Positions 53,448 to 62,774 of a DNA stretch of 64,000 bases are shown here, one piece after another. Under the pieces are notes generated by a model. It worked only from the letters and a program-made list of their open reading frames with translations. It did not search any database and was not told where the DNA came from. The position numbers were made by a program, and so were the translations under genes. The first letter of the stretch is position 1; each line of letters begins with the position of its first letter. Source of the stretch: Lachnospiraceae bacterium. Lineage in GTDB: Bacteria > Bacillota > Clostridia > Lachnospirales > Lachnospiraceae. Where the stretch lies: NCBI GenBank assembly GCA_028692395.1, contig JAQUXP010000009.1, positions 28,928 through 92,927 of the forward strand. The letters run 5' to 3'.

Positions 53448-54794
53448 ATGAAAAAAAACGTAGCTTTGCATAATTTGGGATGTAAAGTGAATGCCTATGA
53501 ACTGGAAGCCATGCAGCAGTGCCTGGAGGAACAGGGATATAAGGTTGTTCCCTTCGCTCCCGGTGCGGATATCTATATTATAAATACCTGTACCGTGACG
53601 AATATTGCAGACCGAAAATCCAGGCAGATGCTGCATAAAGCCAAGAAGATGAATCCCGATGCAGTTGTGGTGGCCACAGGCTGTTACGTACAGGCACAGG
53701 AAGAAAATATAGAAAAAGATGAGTCTATTGACATCGTAATCGGGAATAATATGAAACAGGAGCTGATTCCAATTCTGGAGCATTATTTCCAGGAGAAAGA
53801 GGGTGGGCAGACAGAGACCGGACAGGAGCTGCATCGTATCGATATCAACAAGACACAGGAATATGAGGCACTGTCTATCAGCAAAACAGCAGAGCATACC
53901 CGGGCCTACATCAAGGTACAGGATGGCTGTAACCAGTTTTGCTCCTACTGTATTATTCCATACGCCAGAGGCAGGGTAAGAAGCCGCAGAATCGAAGATG
54001 TCCTCGGGGAAGTAAGAAGGCTGGCAGACAACGGCTACAAGGAAGTAGTGCTGACAGGAATTCACCTGAGCTCCTACGGCGTGGATTTTGCCGGACAGGA
54101 GAAGGAAAGTCTGCTGTCTTTGATTCGCAGGGTAAATGAAGTGAAGGGCATCGTAAGAATCAGGCTGGGTTCTCTGGAACCACGAATTATCACGGAAGAT
54201 TTTGTCCGGGAGCTTGCCGGGATGCCTCATGTGTGTCCACATTTCCATCTGTCCTTACAGAGTGGCTGCAGCGAGACCCTGCGCCGGATGAACCGCAGAT
54301 ATACACCTGGGGAATACAGAGAAGGCTGCAGCATCCTGCGGAAATATTATCAAAATCCCGCACTGACCACAGATGTGATTGTGGGCTTTCCGGGAGAAAC
54401 CGAGGAGGAGTTTCAGGAGTCCTATGAGTTTGTAAAAAGCATCGGATTCTACGAAACCCATATATTCAAGTATTCCAGAAGAGCAGGAACAAAGGCTGCC
54501 GTGATGGAAGGACAGATTCCTGACAGTATCAAGCATGAAAGAAGTCAGAAGCTTCTGGAACTGGATGCGCTGCGGCGGGATGCATATATGCAGCAGTATC
54601 TGCAGAAACCGGTGGAGGTGCTTTTTGAGGAACAGGTGCAGCTGGAAGGAAAGACATGGTGGATGGGACATACAGCGGAGTACGTCCGGGTGGGAGTCCT
54701 GTCGGAAGAAAACCTCTCGAACTGTATCTGCCAGGTGGTTCCCGAAAGAAAGCTGGATGGAGGTTTTCTGGGCGCTGCAAAAGTGCAGTTTTGA
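53448..54794 (+). CDS. mtaB: tRNA t6A37 methylthiotransferase
   Basis: The 448-residue radical SAM enzyme adds a methylthio group to t6A37 of tRNA. It has a UPF0004 N-terminal cluster domain (LGCKVNAYE, NTCTVTN, ATGCYVQ), radical SAM motif CNQFCSYCIIPYARG, and a C-terminal TRAM-like domain. LGCKVN rather than LGCQMN favours MtaB over MiaB. ATG 53448 has AAAGGAG upstream; an in-frame codon at 53430 lacks it. Confidence 0.92.
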   Translation: MKKNVALHNLGCKVNAYELEAMQQCLEEQGYKVVPFAPGADIYIINTCTVTNIADRKSRQMLHKAKKMNPDAVVVATGCYVQAQEENIEKDESIDIVIGNNMKQELIPILEHYFQEKEGGQTETGQELHRIDINKTQEYEALSISKTAEHTRAYIKVQDGCNQFCSYCIIPYARGRVRSRRIEDVLGEVRRLADNGYKEVVLTGIHLSSYGVDFAGQEKESLLSLIRRVNEVKGIVRIRLGSLEPRIITEDFVRELAGMPHVCPHFHLSLQSGCSETLRRMNRRYTPGEYREGCSILRKYYQNPALTTDVIVGFPGETEEEFQESYEFVKSIGFYETHIFKYSRRAGTKAAVMEGQIPDSIKHERSQKLLELDALRRDAYMQQYLQKPVEVLFEEQVQLEGKTWWMGHTAEYVRVGVLSEENLSNCICQVVPERKLDGGFLGAAKVQF

Positions 54795-54835
54795 CAAAAC
54801 TTCTCAGGTTTTACGAATTGCTTATGAATAGTGGC

Positions 54836-54864
54836 TTGTATTTTGGGCGAAAGTATATTAGAAT
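54836..54864 (+). promoter_or_regulatory. Promoter for the ireB-ruvX cluster
   Basis: TTGTAT (54836-54841), 17-bp spacer, TAGAAT (54859-54864), ending about 30 bases before ireB. Confidence 0.72.
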
Positions 54865-54896
54865 AGAGTAGATATTAATAATGAGGACGTGAAAAA

Positions 54897-55166
54897 ATGA
54901 CAGATTTAAGTAATACGCAATATTTTAAAGTCAACGGAGAGCCGGAGCTTCAAGTGAAAGAAATTCTGGAGGTAGTTTATAATGCCATGGCTGAGAAGGG
55001 CTACAACCCTGTAAACCAGATCGTCGGATATATTATGTCCGGAGATCCGACTTACATTACCAGCTATAAGGGCGCCCGCAGCATGATTATGAAAGTGGAG
55101 CGGGATGAGCTTGTGGAAGAACTGCTGAAAGAGTATATCAAGAACGAATCCTGGAAGAGAGATTAA
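54897..55166 (+). CDS. ireB: IreB-family regulatory protein (UPF0297)
   Basis: The 89-residue protein ([49 protein letters not shown] region) matches IreB, a small target of the IreK Ser/Thr kinase in Enterococcus that modulates cell-wall stress responses. Residues near the N-terminus (Thr7 region) correspond to the phosphorylation sites. It stands 4 bases before ruvX, the usual order in Firmicutes. Confidence 0.9.
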   Translation: MTDLSNTQYFKVNGEPELQVKEILEVVYNAMAEKGYNPVNQIVGYIMSGDPTYITSYKGARSMIMKVERDELVEELLKEYIKNESWKRD

Positions 55167-55170
55167 TTGT

Positions 55171-55608
55171 ATGCGAATTATGGGACTGGATTATGGATCC
55201 AAGACTGTGGGAGTTGCAGTCAGTGACCCTTTGGGTCTGACTGCGCAGGGAATTGAGATTATCCGCCGCAAAGCAGAGAATAAGCAGCGCCAGACTCTGG
55301 CCCGCATCGATGAACTGATTGCAGAATATCAGGTGGAATCAATTGTGCTTGGATTTCCCAAACATATGAATAACGATATCGGAGACCGTGCAGAGAAATC
55401 ATTAGAATTTCAGGAATTACTGAAAAAGAGGACGGGTCTGGAAGTTGTTATGTGGGATGAACGGCTCACAACAGTAGAAGCGAATCGTACACTCATGGAG
55501 GCAAAGGTGCGCAGAGAAGACAGAAAGCAGTACGTGGATCAACTTGCTGCTGTATTTATTCTGCAGGGGTACCTTGATTTTCTTGCCCATGAAAAGCAAA
55601 AAGGATAA
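55171..55608 (+). CDS. ruvX: Holliday junction resolvase-like / pre-16S rRNA nuclease YqgF
   Basis: The 145-residue RNase H-fold protein carries [20 protein letters not shown] at its start and the DERLTTVEA motif with acidic residues expected in the active site. The family processes the 5' end of 16S rRNA and has been described as a resolvase-like nuclease. It sits between ireB and a DUF1292 gene, the conserved Firmicute arrangement. Confidence 0.92.
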   Translation: MRIMGLDYGSKTVGVAVSDPLGLTAQGIEIIRRKAENKQRQTLARIDELIAEYQVESIVLGFPKHMNNDIGDRAEKSLEFQELLKKRTGLEVVMWDERLTTVEANRTLMEAKVRREDRKQYVDQLAAVFILQGYLDFLAHEKQKG

Positions 55609-55614
55609 TGAGAT

Positions 55615-55869
55615 ATGGAAAAAATAACATTTGAAGCAGAAGATGGAAGCGAAATCGAATTTTATGTAGAAGAGCAGACCAGGGTGAATGGTATGAATTA
55701 CCTGCTGGTTGCTGATTCTGACGAAGATGAGGCCAACGCCTATATCTTAAAGGATATATCTGCGGATACAGATCCTGATGCAGAATACGTTATGGTGGAA
55801 GATGATGTAGAATTTGACGCCATTGCAGACGTTTTTGCCAGGATGATGGACGACGTGGATTTCCGTTAG
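55615..55869 (+). CDS. DUF1292 (YrzB-like) protein
   Basis: This 84-residue acidic protein (ITFEAEDGSEIEFYVEEQ, YLLVADSDEDEANAYILKD) belongs to DUF1292, a family of unknown function found right after yqgF in Firmicutes. It lies 6 bases after ruvX. Confidence 0.88.
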   Translation: MEKITFEAEDGSEIEFYVEEQTRVNGMNYLLVADSDEDEANAYILKDISADTDPDAEYVMVEDDVEFDAIADVFARMMDDVDFR

Positions 55870-55909
55870 CGTATTTTTTTATGTTCGGAAAATTTTATGG
55901 AGGTGTTTT

Positions 55910-57574
55910 TTGAAGAAAAAAAGTGAAAGTAAATTAAAAATCATTCCGATTGGTGGCTTAGAGCAGATCGGAATGAATATTACTGCCTTTGAATACGAAG
56001 ACAGTATTGTTGTTGTGGATTGCGGACTTGCATTCCCGGAAGATGATATGTTAGGTATTGATCTGGTAATCCCGGATATTACCTACCTGAAAGAAAATGC
56101 AGAGAAGGTAAAGGGCTTTGTAATCACCCATGGTCACGAGGATCATATCGGTGCACTGCCTTATATCTTAAAAGAACTGAATATACCAATCTATGCCACA
56201 AAGCTTACGAATGGTCTGATTGAGAACAAATTAAAGGAGCATAACCTGCTTCGCACAACCAAGAGAAAGACGATCAAATTCGGACAGTCTATCAATCTTG
56301 GTGCATTTCGAATTGAATTTATCAAAACCAACCATAGTATTCAGGATGCAGCAGCACTGGCAATCTATTCACCGGCAGGTACGGTTATTCATACCGGCGA
56401 CTTTAAAGTGGATTATACACCGGTATTCGGTGACGCCATCGATCTGCAGCGTTTTGCCGAGATTGGAAAGAAAGGTGTACTGGCACTGATGTGTGACAGT
56501 ACCAACGCAGAGCGTCCGGGCTTTACCATGTCAGAGCGCACAGTTGGAAAGACCTTTGACAATATATTCGAGAATCACAAGACAACCCGTATTATCATTG
56601 CAACATTTGCATCCAATGTAGACCGTGTACAGCAGATTATCAACTCGGCTTACAAGTATGGACGTAAGGTAGTGGTGGAAGGACGAAGCATGGTCAATGT
56701 AATCGGAACAGCATCCGAGCTTGGCTATCTGAATATTCCGGAGAATACACTGATCGATATTGACCAGATGAAGAATTATTCCAATGAACAGATGGTACTG
56801 GTTACCACCGGAAGCCAGGGTGAATCCATGGCGGCATTGTCACGTATGGCAGCGAACATTCATAAGAAAGTTTCCATCCAGCCAGGTGATACAATTATCT
56901 TCAGCTCAAACCCGATTCCGGGTAATGAGAAGGCAGTATCCAAGGTAATTAATGAGCTTTCCTCCAAGGGAGCGGATGTAATCTTCCAGGATGTCCATGT
57001 ATCAGGACATGCCTGCCAGGAAGAGATCAAACTGATCTATTCTCTGGTTCATCCGAAATATGCAATTCCGGTGCATGGTGAGTATCGTCACCTGAAAGCA
57101 CAGGCAAATCTGGCAGAGGGACTTGGAATACCGAAAGACGACATCTTTATTCTGCGCTCCGGTGATGTTCTGGAGATGGATGAGGATAGTGCAAAAATTA
57201 CAGGCAAGGTTCATGTGGGAGCAATTATGGTAGATGGACTGGGCGTTGGAGACGTAGGAAATATCGTACTTCGCGACAGACAGCATCTGTCTGAGGACGG
57301 AATCATGGTTGTTGTTCTGACACTGGAAAAACGTAGTAATCAGCTTCTTGCAGGACCCGATATTGTGTCCAGAGGCTTTGTCTATGTCCGGGAATCAGAA
57401 GACCTGATGGGTGCGGCCAGAGTTGTGGTTGAGGATGCTTTAGATGAGTGCCTGAACCGTCATGTTTCTGACTGGGGTAAGATTAAGACTGTAATTAAGG
57501 ATTCTCTGAGTGATTATGTCTGGAAGAAGACGAAGAGACGTCCGATGATATTGCCAATAATTATGGAGGCATAA
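55910..57574 (+). CDS. rnj: Ribonuclease J
   Basis: RNase J is a 5'-3' exo- and endoribonuclease for mRNA turnover and rRNA maturation. The 554-residue protein has the metallo-beta-lactamase motif THGHEDHIGALPY, the beta-CASP region (HVSGHACQEE) and a C-terminal domain. The start is TTG 55910, with GGAGGTG just upstream. It probably belongs to the same transcript as ruvX-DUF1292 or has its own start in the 40-base gap. Confidence 0.95.
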   Translation: MKKKSESKLKIIPIGGLEQIGMNITAFEYEDSIVVVDCGLAFPEDDMLGIDLVIPDITYLKENAEKVKGFVITHGHEDHIGALPYILKELNIPIYATKLTNGLIENKLKEHNLLRTTKRKTIKFGQSINLGAFRIEFIKTNHSIQDAAALAIYSPAGTVIHTGDFKVDYTPVFGDAIDLQRFAEIGKKGVLALMCDSTNAERPGFTMSERTVGKTFDNIFENHKTTRIIIATFASNVDRVQQIINSAYKYGRKVVVEGRSMVNVIGTASELGYLNIPENTLIDIDQMKNYSNEQMVLVTTGSQGESMAALSRMAANIHKKVSIQPGDTIIFSSNPIPGNEKAVSKVINELSSKGADVIFQDVHVSGHACQEEIKLIYSLVHPKYAIPVHGEYRHLKAQANLAEGLGIPKDDIFILRSGDVLEMDEDSAKITGKVHVGAIMVDGLGVGDVGNIVLRDRQHLSEDGIMVVVLTLEKRSNQLLAGPDIVSRGFVYVRESEDLMGAARVVVEDALDECLNRHVSDWGKIKTVIKDSLSDYVWKKTKRRPMILPIIMEA

Positions 57575-57580
57575 TTTCAG

Positions 57581-57919
57581 ATGGATAAGATAACAGAATG
57601 TACCAATGATTTAGTCCGGGCAATTCAGGAGAGCGAGGATTACAGACGCTATCGCAGCCTGCAGGAGAAGCTGGATCAGCAGCCGGAATTAAAGGGAAAA
57701 ATTGATGAATTCCGAGTTCGCAATTATCATCTGCAGCGGCAGGATAATGTGGATCTGTTTGATGCAGTTGACCGTCTGGAAGAAGATTTTAAAGAATTAA
57801 GAAAAGATACACTTGTGAATGCATATCTGGAAGCGGAAGTGAGTGTGTGCAGGGCGATTCAGCGTATTCAGAATGCACTTTCAGAGAATCTGAAAATCAG
57901 TGTACCGGAACAGCTGTAG
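57581..57919 (+). CDS. YlbF/YmcA-family regulator
   Basis: The 112-residue helical protein (NDLVRAIQESEDYRRYRSLQEKL) matches YlbF/YmcA-type proteins, which in Bacillus form a complex influencing RNase Y and biofilm and competence development. It lies 7 bases behind RNase J, which fits an RNA-decay role by context (inference). Confidence 0.8.
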   Translation: MDKITECTNDLVRAIQESEDYRRYRSLQEKLDQQPELKGKIDEFRVRNYHLQRQDNVDLFDAVDRLEEDFKELRKDTLVNAYLEAEVSVCRAIQRIQNALSENLKISVPEQL

Positions 57920-57930
57920 AGGAGAGAGGC

Positions 57931-58428
57931 ATGGCAAAAAAGAAAGACACCGGTTATCGTGTTGCCCTCACAGGCGCACAGGGAACCATCAGAATATTGT
58001 TGTATCTTTGTGGCCTGGTATTGATCATTTACTTTGGAAAGTCGGCGTACAGCTTCGGCTATGACGTGTTCAACCAGGTACCGGTTGCGGCAACGCAGGC
58101 GGAGGGCGAGGATGTCACTGTAGTGATCAAGGAGGGAACTTCAGCATATGGAATTGGAAAAGTGCTGAAAGATAGAGGTGTTTTAAATGAAAGCCCACTG
58201 GTATTCTGGGTACAGGAGCGTCTTTCAGATTATCACGGAAAGCTAAAGGCAGGAAGTTATATTCTGAATACTTCTCAGAATGTGGATGAGATGTTTACGA
58301 TTCTGTCCGGAGAAAATACGGAGGGGCAGCCTCAGTTTCATACGGATACTCCTTCTGAAGGCGGAGAAGATTCCGGTGAACCAAATGAGAAAGCCATAAC
58401 AGAGGGTACGAAGGAAGGCGGAGAGTAA
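57931..58428 (+). CDS. Short MltG/YceG-like membrane protein lacking the catalytic part
   Basis: The 165-residue protein has a transmembrane helix (about 20-40) and one LysM-like YceG N-terminal region (VTVVIKEGTSAYGIGKVLKDRGVLNESPLVFWV, about 60-125), then a Ser/Glu-rich tail. Full MltG is about 350-400 residues and ends in a catalytic domain with an essential Glu; that domain is absent. Its position before trmR equals that of mltG in Bacillus subtilis. It could be a regulatory remnant. ATG 57931 has GGAGAG upstream. Confidence 0.75.
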   Translation: MAKKKDTGYRVALTGAQGTIRILLYLCGLVLIIYFGKSAYSFGYDVFNQVPVAATQAEGEDVTVVIKEGTSAYGIGKVLKDRGVLNESPLVFWVQERLSDYHGKLKAGSYILNTSQNVDEMFTILSGENTEGQPQFHTDTPSEGGEDSGEPNEKAITEGTKEGGE

Positions 58429-58430
58429 AG

Positions 58431-59087
58431 TTGATAGTAGATGAGAGAATGGTAACATTCATCAATTCTATGGATGCAGGACATACACAGGCTCTGGAGG
58501 AGCTGGAACAGGAGGCACTTCGTACTTTTGTTCCGATTATCCGCAGAGAGATGCAGAGCTTTCTAAAGGTGTTTTTAATGATGCAGAGACCAAAGAGAAT
58601 CCTGGAGGTGGGAGCCGCCATTGGGTTCTCTGCTCTTTTTATGGCAGAATATGCACCGAAGGACTGCAAAATCACCACCATAGAAAATTATGAGAAGCGA
58701 ATTCCCATCGCAAGGGAAAATTTTGAAAAAGCAGGGCGCAGGGAACAGATCACTCTGCTGGAGGGAGATGCTGCCGAGGTGCTGAAAACCATGGAAGGAA
58801 CCTATGATTTTATCTTCATGGATGCCGCAAAGGGACAGTATCTGAACTTTTTGCCGGAAATCCTCAGGCTGATGCATCCGGGCAGTGTACTGATATCGGA
58901 TAATGTACTGCAGGAGGGGGATCTGGTGGAATCTCACTTTATCGTGGAACGGAGAAACCGTACCATCTATAAGCGGATGCGGGAATATCTGTATCAGCTG
59001 AAGCATCACCAGGAACTGGAAACATCCATCGTTCCTTTGGGAGATGGTATTACAATCAGTGTAAAGAAGTTAGGAGGCAGAATATGA
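58431..59087 (+). CDS. trmR: tRNA 5-hydroxyuridine methyltransferase (TrmR-like)
   Basis: This 218-residue SAM-dependent O-methyltransferase has ILEVGAAIGFSALFMAEY (SAM site) and FIFMDAAKGQYLNFLPEIL. TrmR of Bacillus makes 5-methoxyuridine from 5-hydroxyuridine at tRNA position 34. The next gene, a U32-type protein like the hydroxylating TrhP, gives the partner. The start is TTG 58431 with GGAGAG upstream; an in-frame ATG at 58449 is less likely. Confidence 0.87.
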   Translation: MIVDERMVTFINSMDAGHTQALEELEQEALRTFVPIIRREMQSFLKVFLMMQRPKRILEVGAAIGFSALFMAEYAPKDCKITTIENYEKRIPIARENFEKAGRREQITLLEGDAAEVLKTMEGTYDFIFMDAAKGQYLNFLPEILRLMHPGSVLISDNVLQEGDLVESHFIVERRNRTIYKRMREYLYQLKHHQELETSIVPLGDGITISVKKLGGRI

Positions 59088-60307
59088 GACATCCGGAATT
59101 ACTGGTCCCGGCAAGCAGTCTGGAGGTTTTGAAGGTAGCGGTTATGTTTGGCGCTGATGCAGTGTACATCGGCGGAGAGGCATTTGGTCTTCGGGCGAAG
59201 GCAAAGAATTTTTCGAAAGAGGATATGAGTGAGGGGATTTCCTTTGCTCATGCGCATGGGGTAAAAGTCTATGTGACAGCGAATATTCTTGCTCACAATC
59301 AGGACCTGGAGGGTGTGAGGGCATACTTTGAGGAGCTGAAGGAGCTTAAGCCGGATGCACTGATTATCGCAGATCCCGGAGTATTCCAGATTGCGAAGGA
59401 GGTTTGCCCGGAGATTGAGCGCCATGTGAGTACCCAGGCAAATAATACCAATTATGCCACCTACCGTTTCTGGTACGAACAGGGAGCAAAGCGTGTTGTC
59501 TCTGCCCGGGAACTATCACTGGAGGAAATCTGCGGGATTCGTGACAATATTCCGGAGGATCTGGAGATCGAGACATTTATCCATGGTGCCATGTGCATTT
59601 CCTATTCCGGAAGATGTCTGCTCAGCAATTATTTCACCGGAAGAGATGCGAATCAGGGTGCCTGTACACATCCCTGCCGCTGGAAATATTCTGTTATGGA
59701 GGAGTCCAGACCGGGAGAGTATTTCCCCGTATATGAAAATGAGAGGGGAACCTTTATCTTTAACTCCAAAGACCTGTGTATGATCGAGCATATTCCGGAT
59801 ATCTTACATGCCGGAATCGACAGTCTGAAGATTGAGGGACGTATGAAAACAGCACTTTATGTGGCAACTGTGGCCCGGACCTACCGGAAGGCAATTGATG
59901 ATTACCAGAAGGATCCCGCCCTTTACGAACAGAATCTGCCATGGTACCGGGATCAGATCTCTAACTGTACCTACCGTCAGTTTACCACCGGATTTTTCTA
60001 TGGAAAACCGGATCAGGAGTCACAGATCTATGATAATAATACCTATGCCCAGGATTACATCTACCTTGGAATCGCAGGAGACAGGGATGCCAGAGGGTGC
60101 TGCGCCATCGAACAGCGCAATAAGTTTTCGGTGGGAGAGCAGATCGAGATTATGAAACCAAATGGAGACAATATCCCGGTGACGGTAAAAGCAATCTATG
60201 ACGAAGAAGGCACATCCTTGGAATCTGCCCCCCACCCCAAGCAGAAGCTCATGGTGGATCTGGGCTGTGAGACGGATCGTTATGATATCCTGAGAAGAAA
60301 ATCATAA
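59084..60307 (+). CDS. U32-family tRNA hydroxylation protein (TrhP-like)
   Basis: The 407-residue U32 peptidase-family protein has PELLVPASSLEVLKVAV at the start and the four-Cys cluster motif in MCISYSGRCLLSNYFTGRDA followed by GACTHPCRW. The family (TrhP/RlhA) is needed for prephenate-dependent hydroxylation of U34 in tRNA. It overlaps trmR by 4 bases, so both act in making the 5-oxyuridine modification. Confidence 0.88.
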   Translation: MRHPELLVPASSLEVLKVAVMFGADAVYIGGEAFGLRAKAKNFSKEDMSEGISFAHAHGVKVYVTANILAHNQDLEGVRAYFEELKELKPDALIIADPGVFQIAKEVCPEIERHVSTQANNTNYATYRFWYEQGAKRVVSARELSLEEICGIRDNIPEDLEIETFIHGAMCISYSGRCLLSNYFTGRDANQGACTHPCRWKYSVMEESRPGEYFPVYENERGTFIFNSKDLCMIEHIPDILHAGIDSLKIEGRMKTALYVATVARTYRKAIDDYQKDPALYEQNLPWYRDQISNCTYRQFTTGFFYGKPDQESQIYDNNTYAQDYIYLGIAGDRDARGCCAIEQRNKFSVGEQIEIMKPNGDNIPVTVKAIYDEEGTSLESAPHPKQKLMVDLGCETDRYDILRRKS

Positions 60308-60342
60308 CAAACTGGACTGGTTAAAAAAACAAAAACTGGATG

Positions 60343-60371
60343 TTTTCATAAAGCCAATTTCCATCTATGAT
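60343..60371 (+). promoter_or_regulatory. Candidate promoter for the ECF transporter gene
   Basis: TTTTCA (60343-60348), 17-bp spacer, TATGAT (60366-60371), about 45 bases before the start codon. The 111-base gap shows no riboswitch. Confidence 0.55.
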
Positions 60372-60418
60372 AGTACCAATCAAAAAAACTGTCTCAGGGC
60401 AGAGGGAAAGAGGAGCTT

Positions 60419-60982
60419 ATGATGGAAAATCAACAGAATGCAGGTACCGTTAAAACCAGAACAGGAAGTCAGGAACAGATAAAGGAGCTTGTGATTACAG
60501 CGGTGTTTATTGCACTGACCTATGTATTCACAGCATTTGTAAATGTAAGACTTCCCATAGCAGCCAATGGCGGGTTAATTCACCTGGGTAATGTGCCGCT
60601 GTTTATCGGGGCAATTATTTTTGGAAAAAAGACCGGTGCGATCTGCGGCGGTGTGGGCATGGGGCTTTTTGACCTCCTCTCCGGCTGGACGGCATGGGCA
60701 CCATTTACCCTGATTATCGTAGGACTGATGGGATTTACCGTAGGTGCAATCACAGAGAAGCATGAAGGCCTTGGATGGAATGCACTGGCTATCGCAGCAG
60801 CCTGCGTGATCAAGGTTGTAGGTTATTATATCGCTGAGGGCTTTATCTATGGCAACTGGATTGCACCGGCAGCCTCGGTACCGGGCAATCTGGTACAGAT
60901 TGGTGTGGCAGCTGTGGTTGTACTGATTATTGCCGGAAGACTTCGGATACTTGCGAGGAGGATGAATCTATGTACAAGATGA
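60419..60982 (+). CDS. ECF transporter substrate-binding (S) component
   Basis: The 187-residue membrane protein has five or six helices with the S-component features GGLIHLGNVPLFIGAIIFGK and GGVGMGLFDLLSGWTAWAP. S components bind a vitamin or cofactor and dock on a shared energising module encoded elsewhere. The vitamin is unknown. It overlaps a class V aminotransferase gene by 13 bases. ATG 60422 may be the real start because GAGGAG is closer to standard distance there. Confidence 0.82.
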   Translation: MMENQQNAGTVKTRTGSQEQIKELVITAVFIALTYVFTAFVNVRLPIAANGGLIHLGNVPLFIGAIIFGKKTGAICGGVGMGLFDLLSGWTAWAPFTLIIVGLMGFTVGAITEKHEGLGWNALAIAAACVIKVVGYYIAEGFIYGNWIAPAASVPGNLVQIGVAAVVVLIIAGRLRILARRMNLCTR

Positions 60983-62094
60983 TGACACCGGGACCCACTC
61001 AGGTACGGGAGGATGTGATGGCGGCAAGAAGCCGTGTATTTCCAAATCCGGATCTTGATGAGGAGTTTGTCGAGTATTATCGGGACACTTGTCTGTTAAT
61101 CAGCGAGCTGCTTCACACAAAGCATGAGGCACTGATCCTGGATGGAGAGGGAATCCTTGGACTGGAAGCTGCCTGTGCATCCATTACAGAACCGGGAGAC
61201 CGGGTGCTGGTGCTGGATAATGGAATCTACGGAGCAGGTTTTCAGGATTTTGTAAGCATGTACGGCGGCAAACCGGTGCTTTACACCCAAAGCTACGAGA
61301 ATCCGCTGGATCCGGAAGCACTGGGGCGATATCTGGAGAAAGACCATGATTTCAAATACGCTACCGTTGTACACTGTGATACTCCAAGCGGCATGTTAAA
61401 TGACATCTCAAGCATCTGTCCGCTGCTGAAAGACTATGGCATCCTTACGGTGGTGGATTCTGTATCCGGCATGTTTGGCGAGGAGGTGCGGGTGGATGAC
61501 TGGAAGATTGATCTGCTCTGCGGCGGCTCCCAAAAGGCAGTGTCAGCGCCTCCGGGACTCACCTTTGTGACCATCAGTGAGGACGCAAAGCGTGTGATGC
61601 AGGAACGAAAAACGCCCATCGCATCCTTTTACGCAAATCTGAAGGTATTCGAGAACTACTATGAAGAAAAATGGTTCCCCTACACTATGCCTGCCAGCGA
61701 TATCTATGGTCTTCGCCAGGCATTGGAAAACATTAAAGCGGATAAAGACATGCTGGACCGCCACGCCAGACTGGCCAGGCTCACCAGAGAAACTCTGCAG
61801 AGTATGGGACTTAAGCTCTATCCAAAGCGTGGTTATTCCAATACTGTCACAACCTTTGTAGTTCCCGAAGGCTGGACGGCTGCCGAGATCCTAAAACGCA
61901 TGAAGGACGAGCACAACATCCTGCTGGCCGGCTCTTTCGGCCCCTATGCAGGAAAACTAATCCGAATCGGCCATATGGGTACCAACGCCACCCCTTCCGA
62001 TGTCCAGGAGACCCTGGAGGCCTTACAGGCCGTCCTGCGAAATAAAAAAGATATGGACAGATGGAAAAGCACGATTGTTCCCATGCACACATAA
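60970..62094 (+). CDS. Class V PLP-dependent aminotransferase (alanine-glyoxylate/PucG-like)
   Basis: The 374-residue enzyme begins MMTPGPTQVREDV and has LDGEGILGLEAA, VHCDTPSGMLND, VDSVSGMFGEEV and the PLP lysine in CGGSQKAVSAPPGL. This group includes alanine-glyoxylate and ureidoglycine-glyoxylate aminotransferases. The exact substrates are open. It shares a transcript with an ECF S component. Confidence 0.85.
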   Translation: MYKMMTPGPTQVREDVMAARSRVFPNPDLDEEFVEYYRDTCLLISELLHTKHEALILDGEGILGLEAACASITEPGDRVLVLDNGIYGAGFQDFVSMYGGKPVLYTQSYENPLDPEALGRYLEKDHDFKYATVVHCDTPSGMLNDISSICPLLKDYGILTVVDSVSGMFGEEVRVDDWKIDLLCGGSQKAVSAPPGLTFVTISEDAKRVMQERKTPIASFYANLKVFENYYEEKWFPYTMPASDIYGLRQALENIKADKDMLDRHARLARLTRETLQSMGLKLYPKRGYSNTVTTFVVPEGWTAAEILKRMKDEHNILLAGSFGPYAGKLIRIGHMGTNATPSDVQETLEALQAVLRNKKDMDRWKSTIVPMHT

Positions 62095-62127
62095 TATAGA
62101 TAGAAAAAACTGCTTTTGAGGTGCGGC

Positions 62128-62748
62128 TTGCAGACATTTGCGAAACCACTGTCAGCATATGAAGAAAAAACCTTTCTCCGGCAGTATGGGGAAGGAAATC
62201 CCGAGATGAAGGATATTCTGGTGGAACGAAACCTGCGGCTGGTAGCGCATGTGGTCAAGAAGTACCAGGGAGCCATGGAAGATATGGAGGATCTGATCTC
62301 CATCGGGACGATAGGACTGATCAAGGCGATTCAGACCTTCGATACCAAAAAAAATATCCGCCTGGCCTCTTATGCCTCCAAATGTATCGAAAATGAGATC
62401 CTGATGTATCTTCGCAAACGCAAGAAAACGCAGCGGGAGGTATCTCTGTACGAGACAATCGGTACAGATAAAGAGGGAAATGAGATTCACCTGCTGGATG
62501 TGATTGATGATGACAGCGCAGATCTGCAGGAAGAGTATTTTAAAAAAGAAGATATTCGTAAATTATATCAGCTTCTGGACACCGTGCTGAGTGAACAGGA
62601 ACGAAGTATCCTGCGTATGCGCTATGGGCTGTATGGTACCGAGCCAAAGACCCAGCGGGAGATTGCGGCAATTCAGGGCATCAGTCGTTCCTATGTCTCC
62701 AGAATCGAGAAAAATGCAGTGTTGAAGCTGCGTCCTTATCTCATATAA
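62128..62748 (+). CDS. sigK: Sporulation sigma factor SigK without pro-sequence
   Basis: The 206-residue sigma factor reads QTFAKPLSAYEEKTFL at the start. It has region 2 (ERNLRLVAHVVKKY, DLISIGTIGLIKAI, LASYASKCIENEILMYLRKRKK) and region 4 (TQREIAAIQGISRSYVSRIEKNA) as in sigma-K, the late mother-cell factor. TTG 62128 with AGGTG upstream is the likely start. An in-frame TAG at 62101 excludes the 20-residue pro-sequence of Bacillus pro-sigma-K, as in Clostridioides. No intervening skin element is seen. Confidence 0.87.
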   Translation: MQTFAKPLSAYEEKTFLRQYGEGNPEMKDILVERNLRLVAHVVKKYQGAMEDMEDLISIGTIGLIKAIQTFDTKKNIRLASYASKCIENEILMYLRKRKKTQREVSLYETIGTDKEGNEIHLLDVIDDDSADLQEEYFKKEDIRKLYQLLDTVLSEQERSILRMRYGLYGTEPKTQREIAAIQGISRSYVSRIEKNAVLKLRPYLI

Positions 62749-62774
62749 AGATCGGCTATCATAAATATTGCAGG

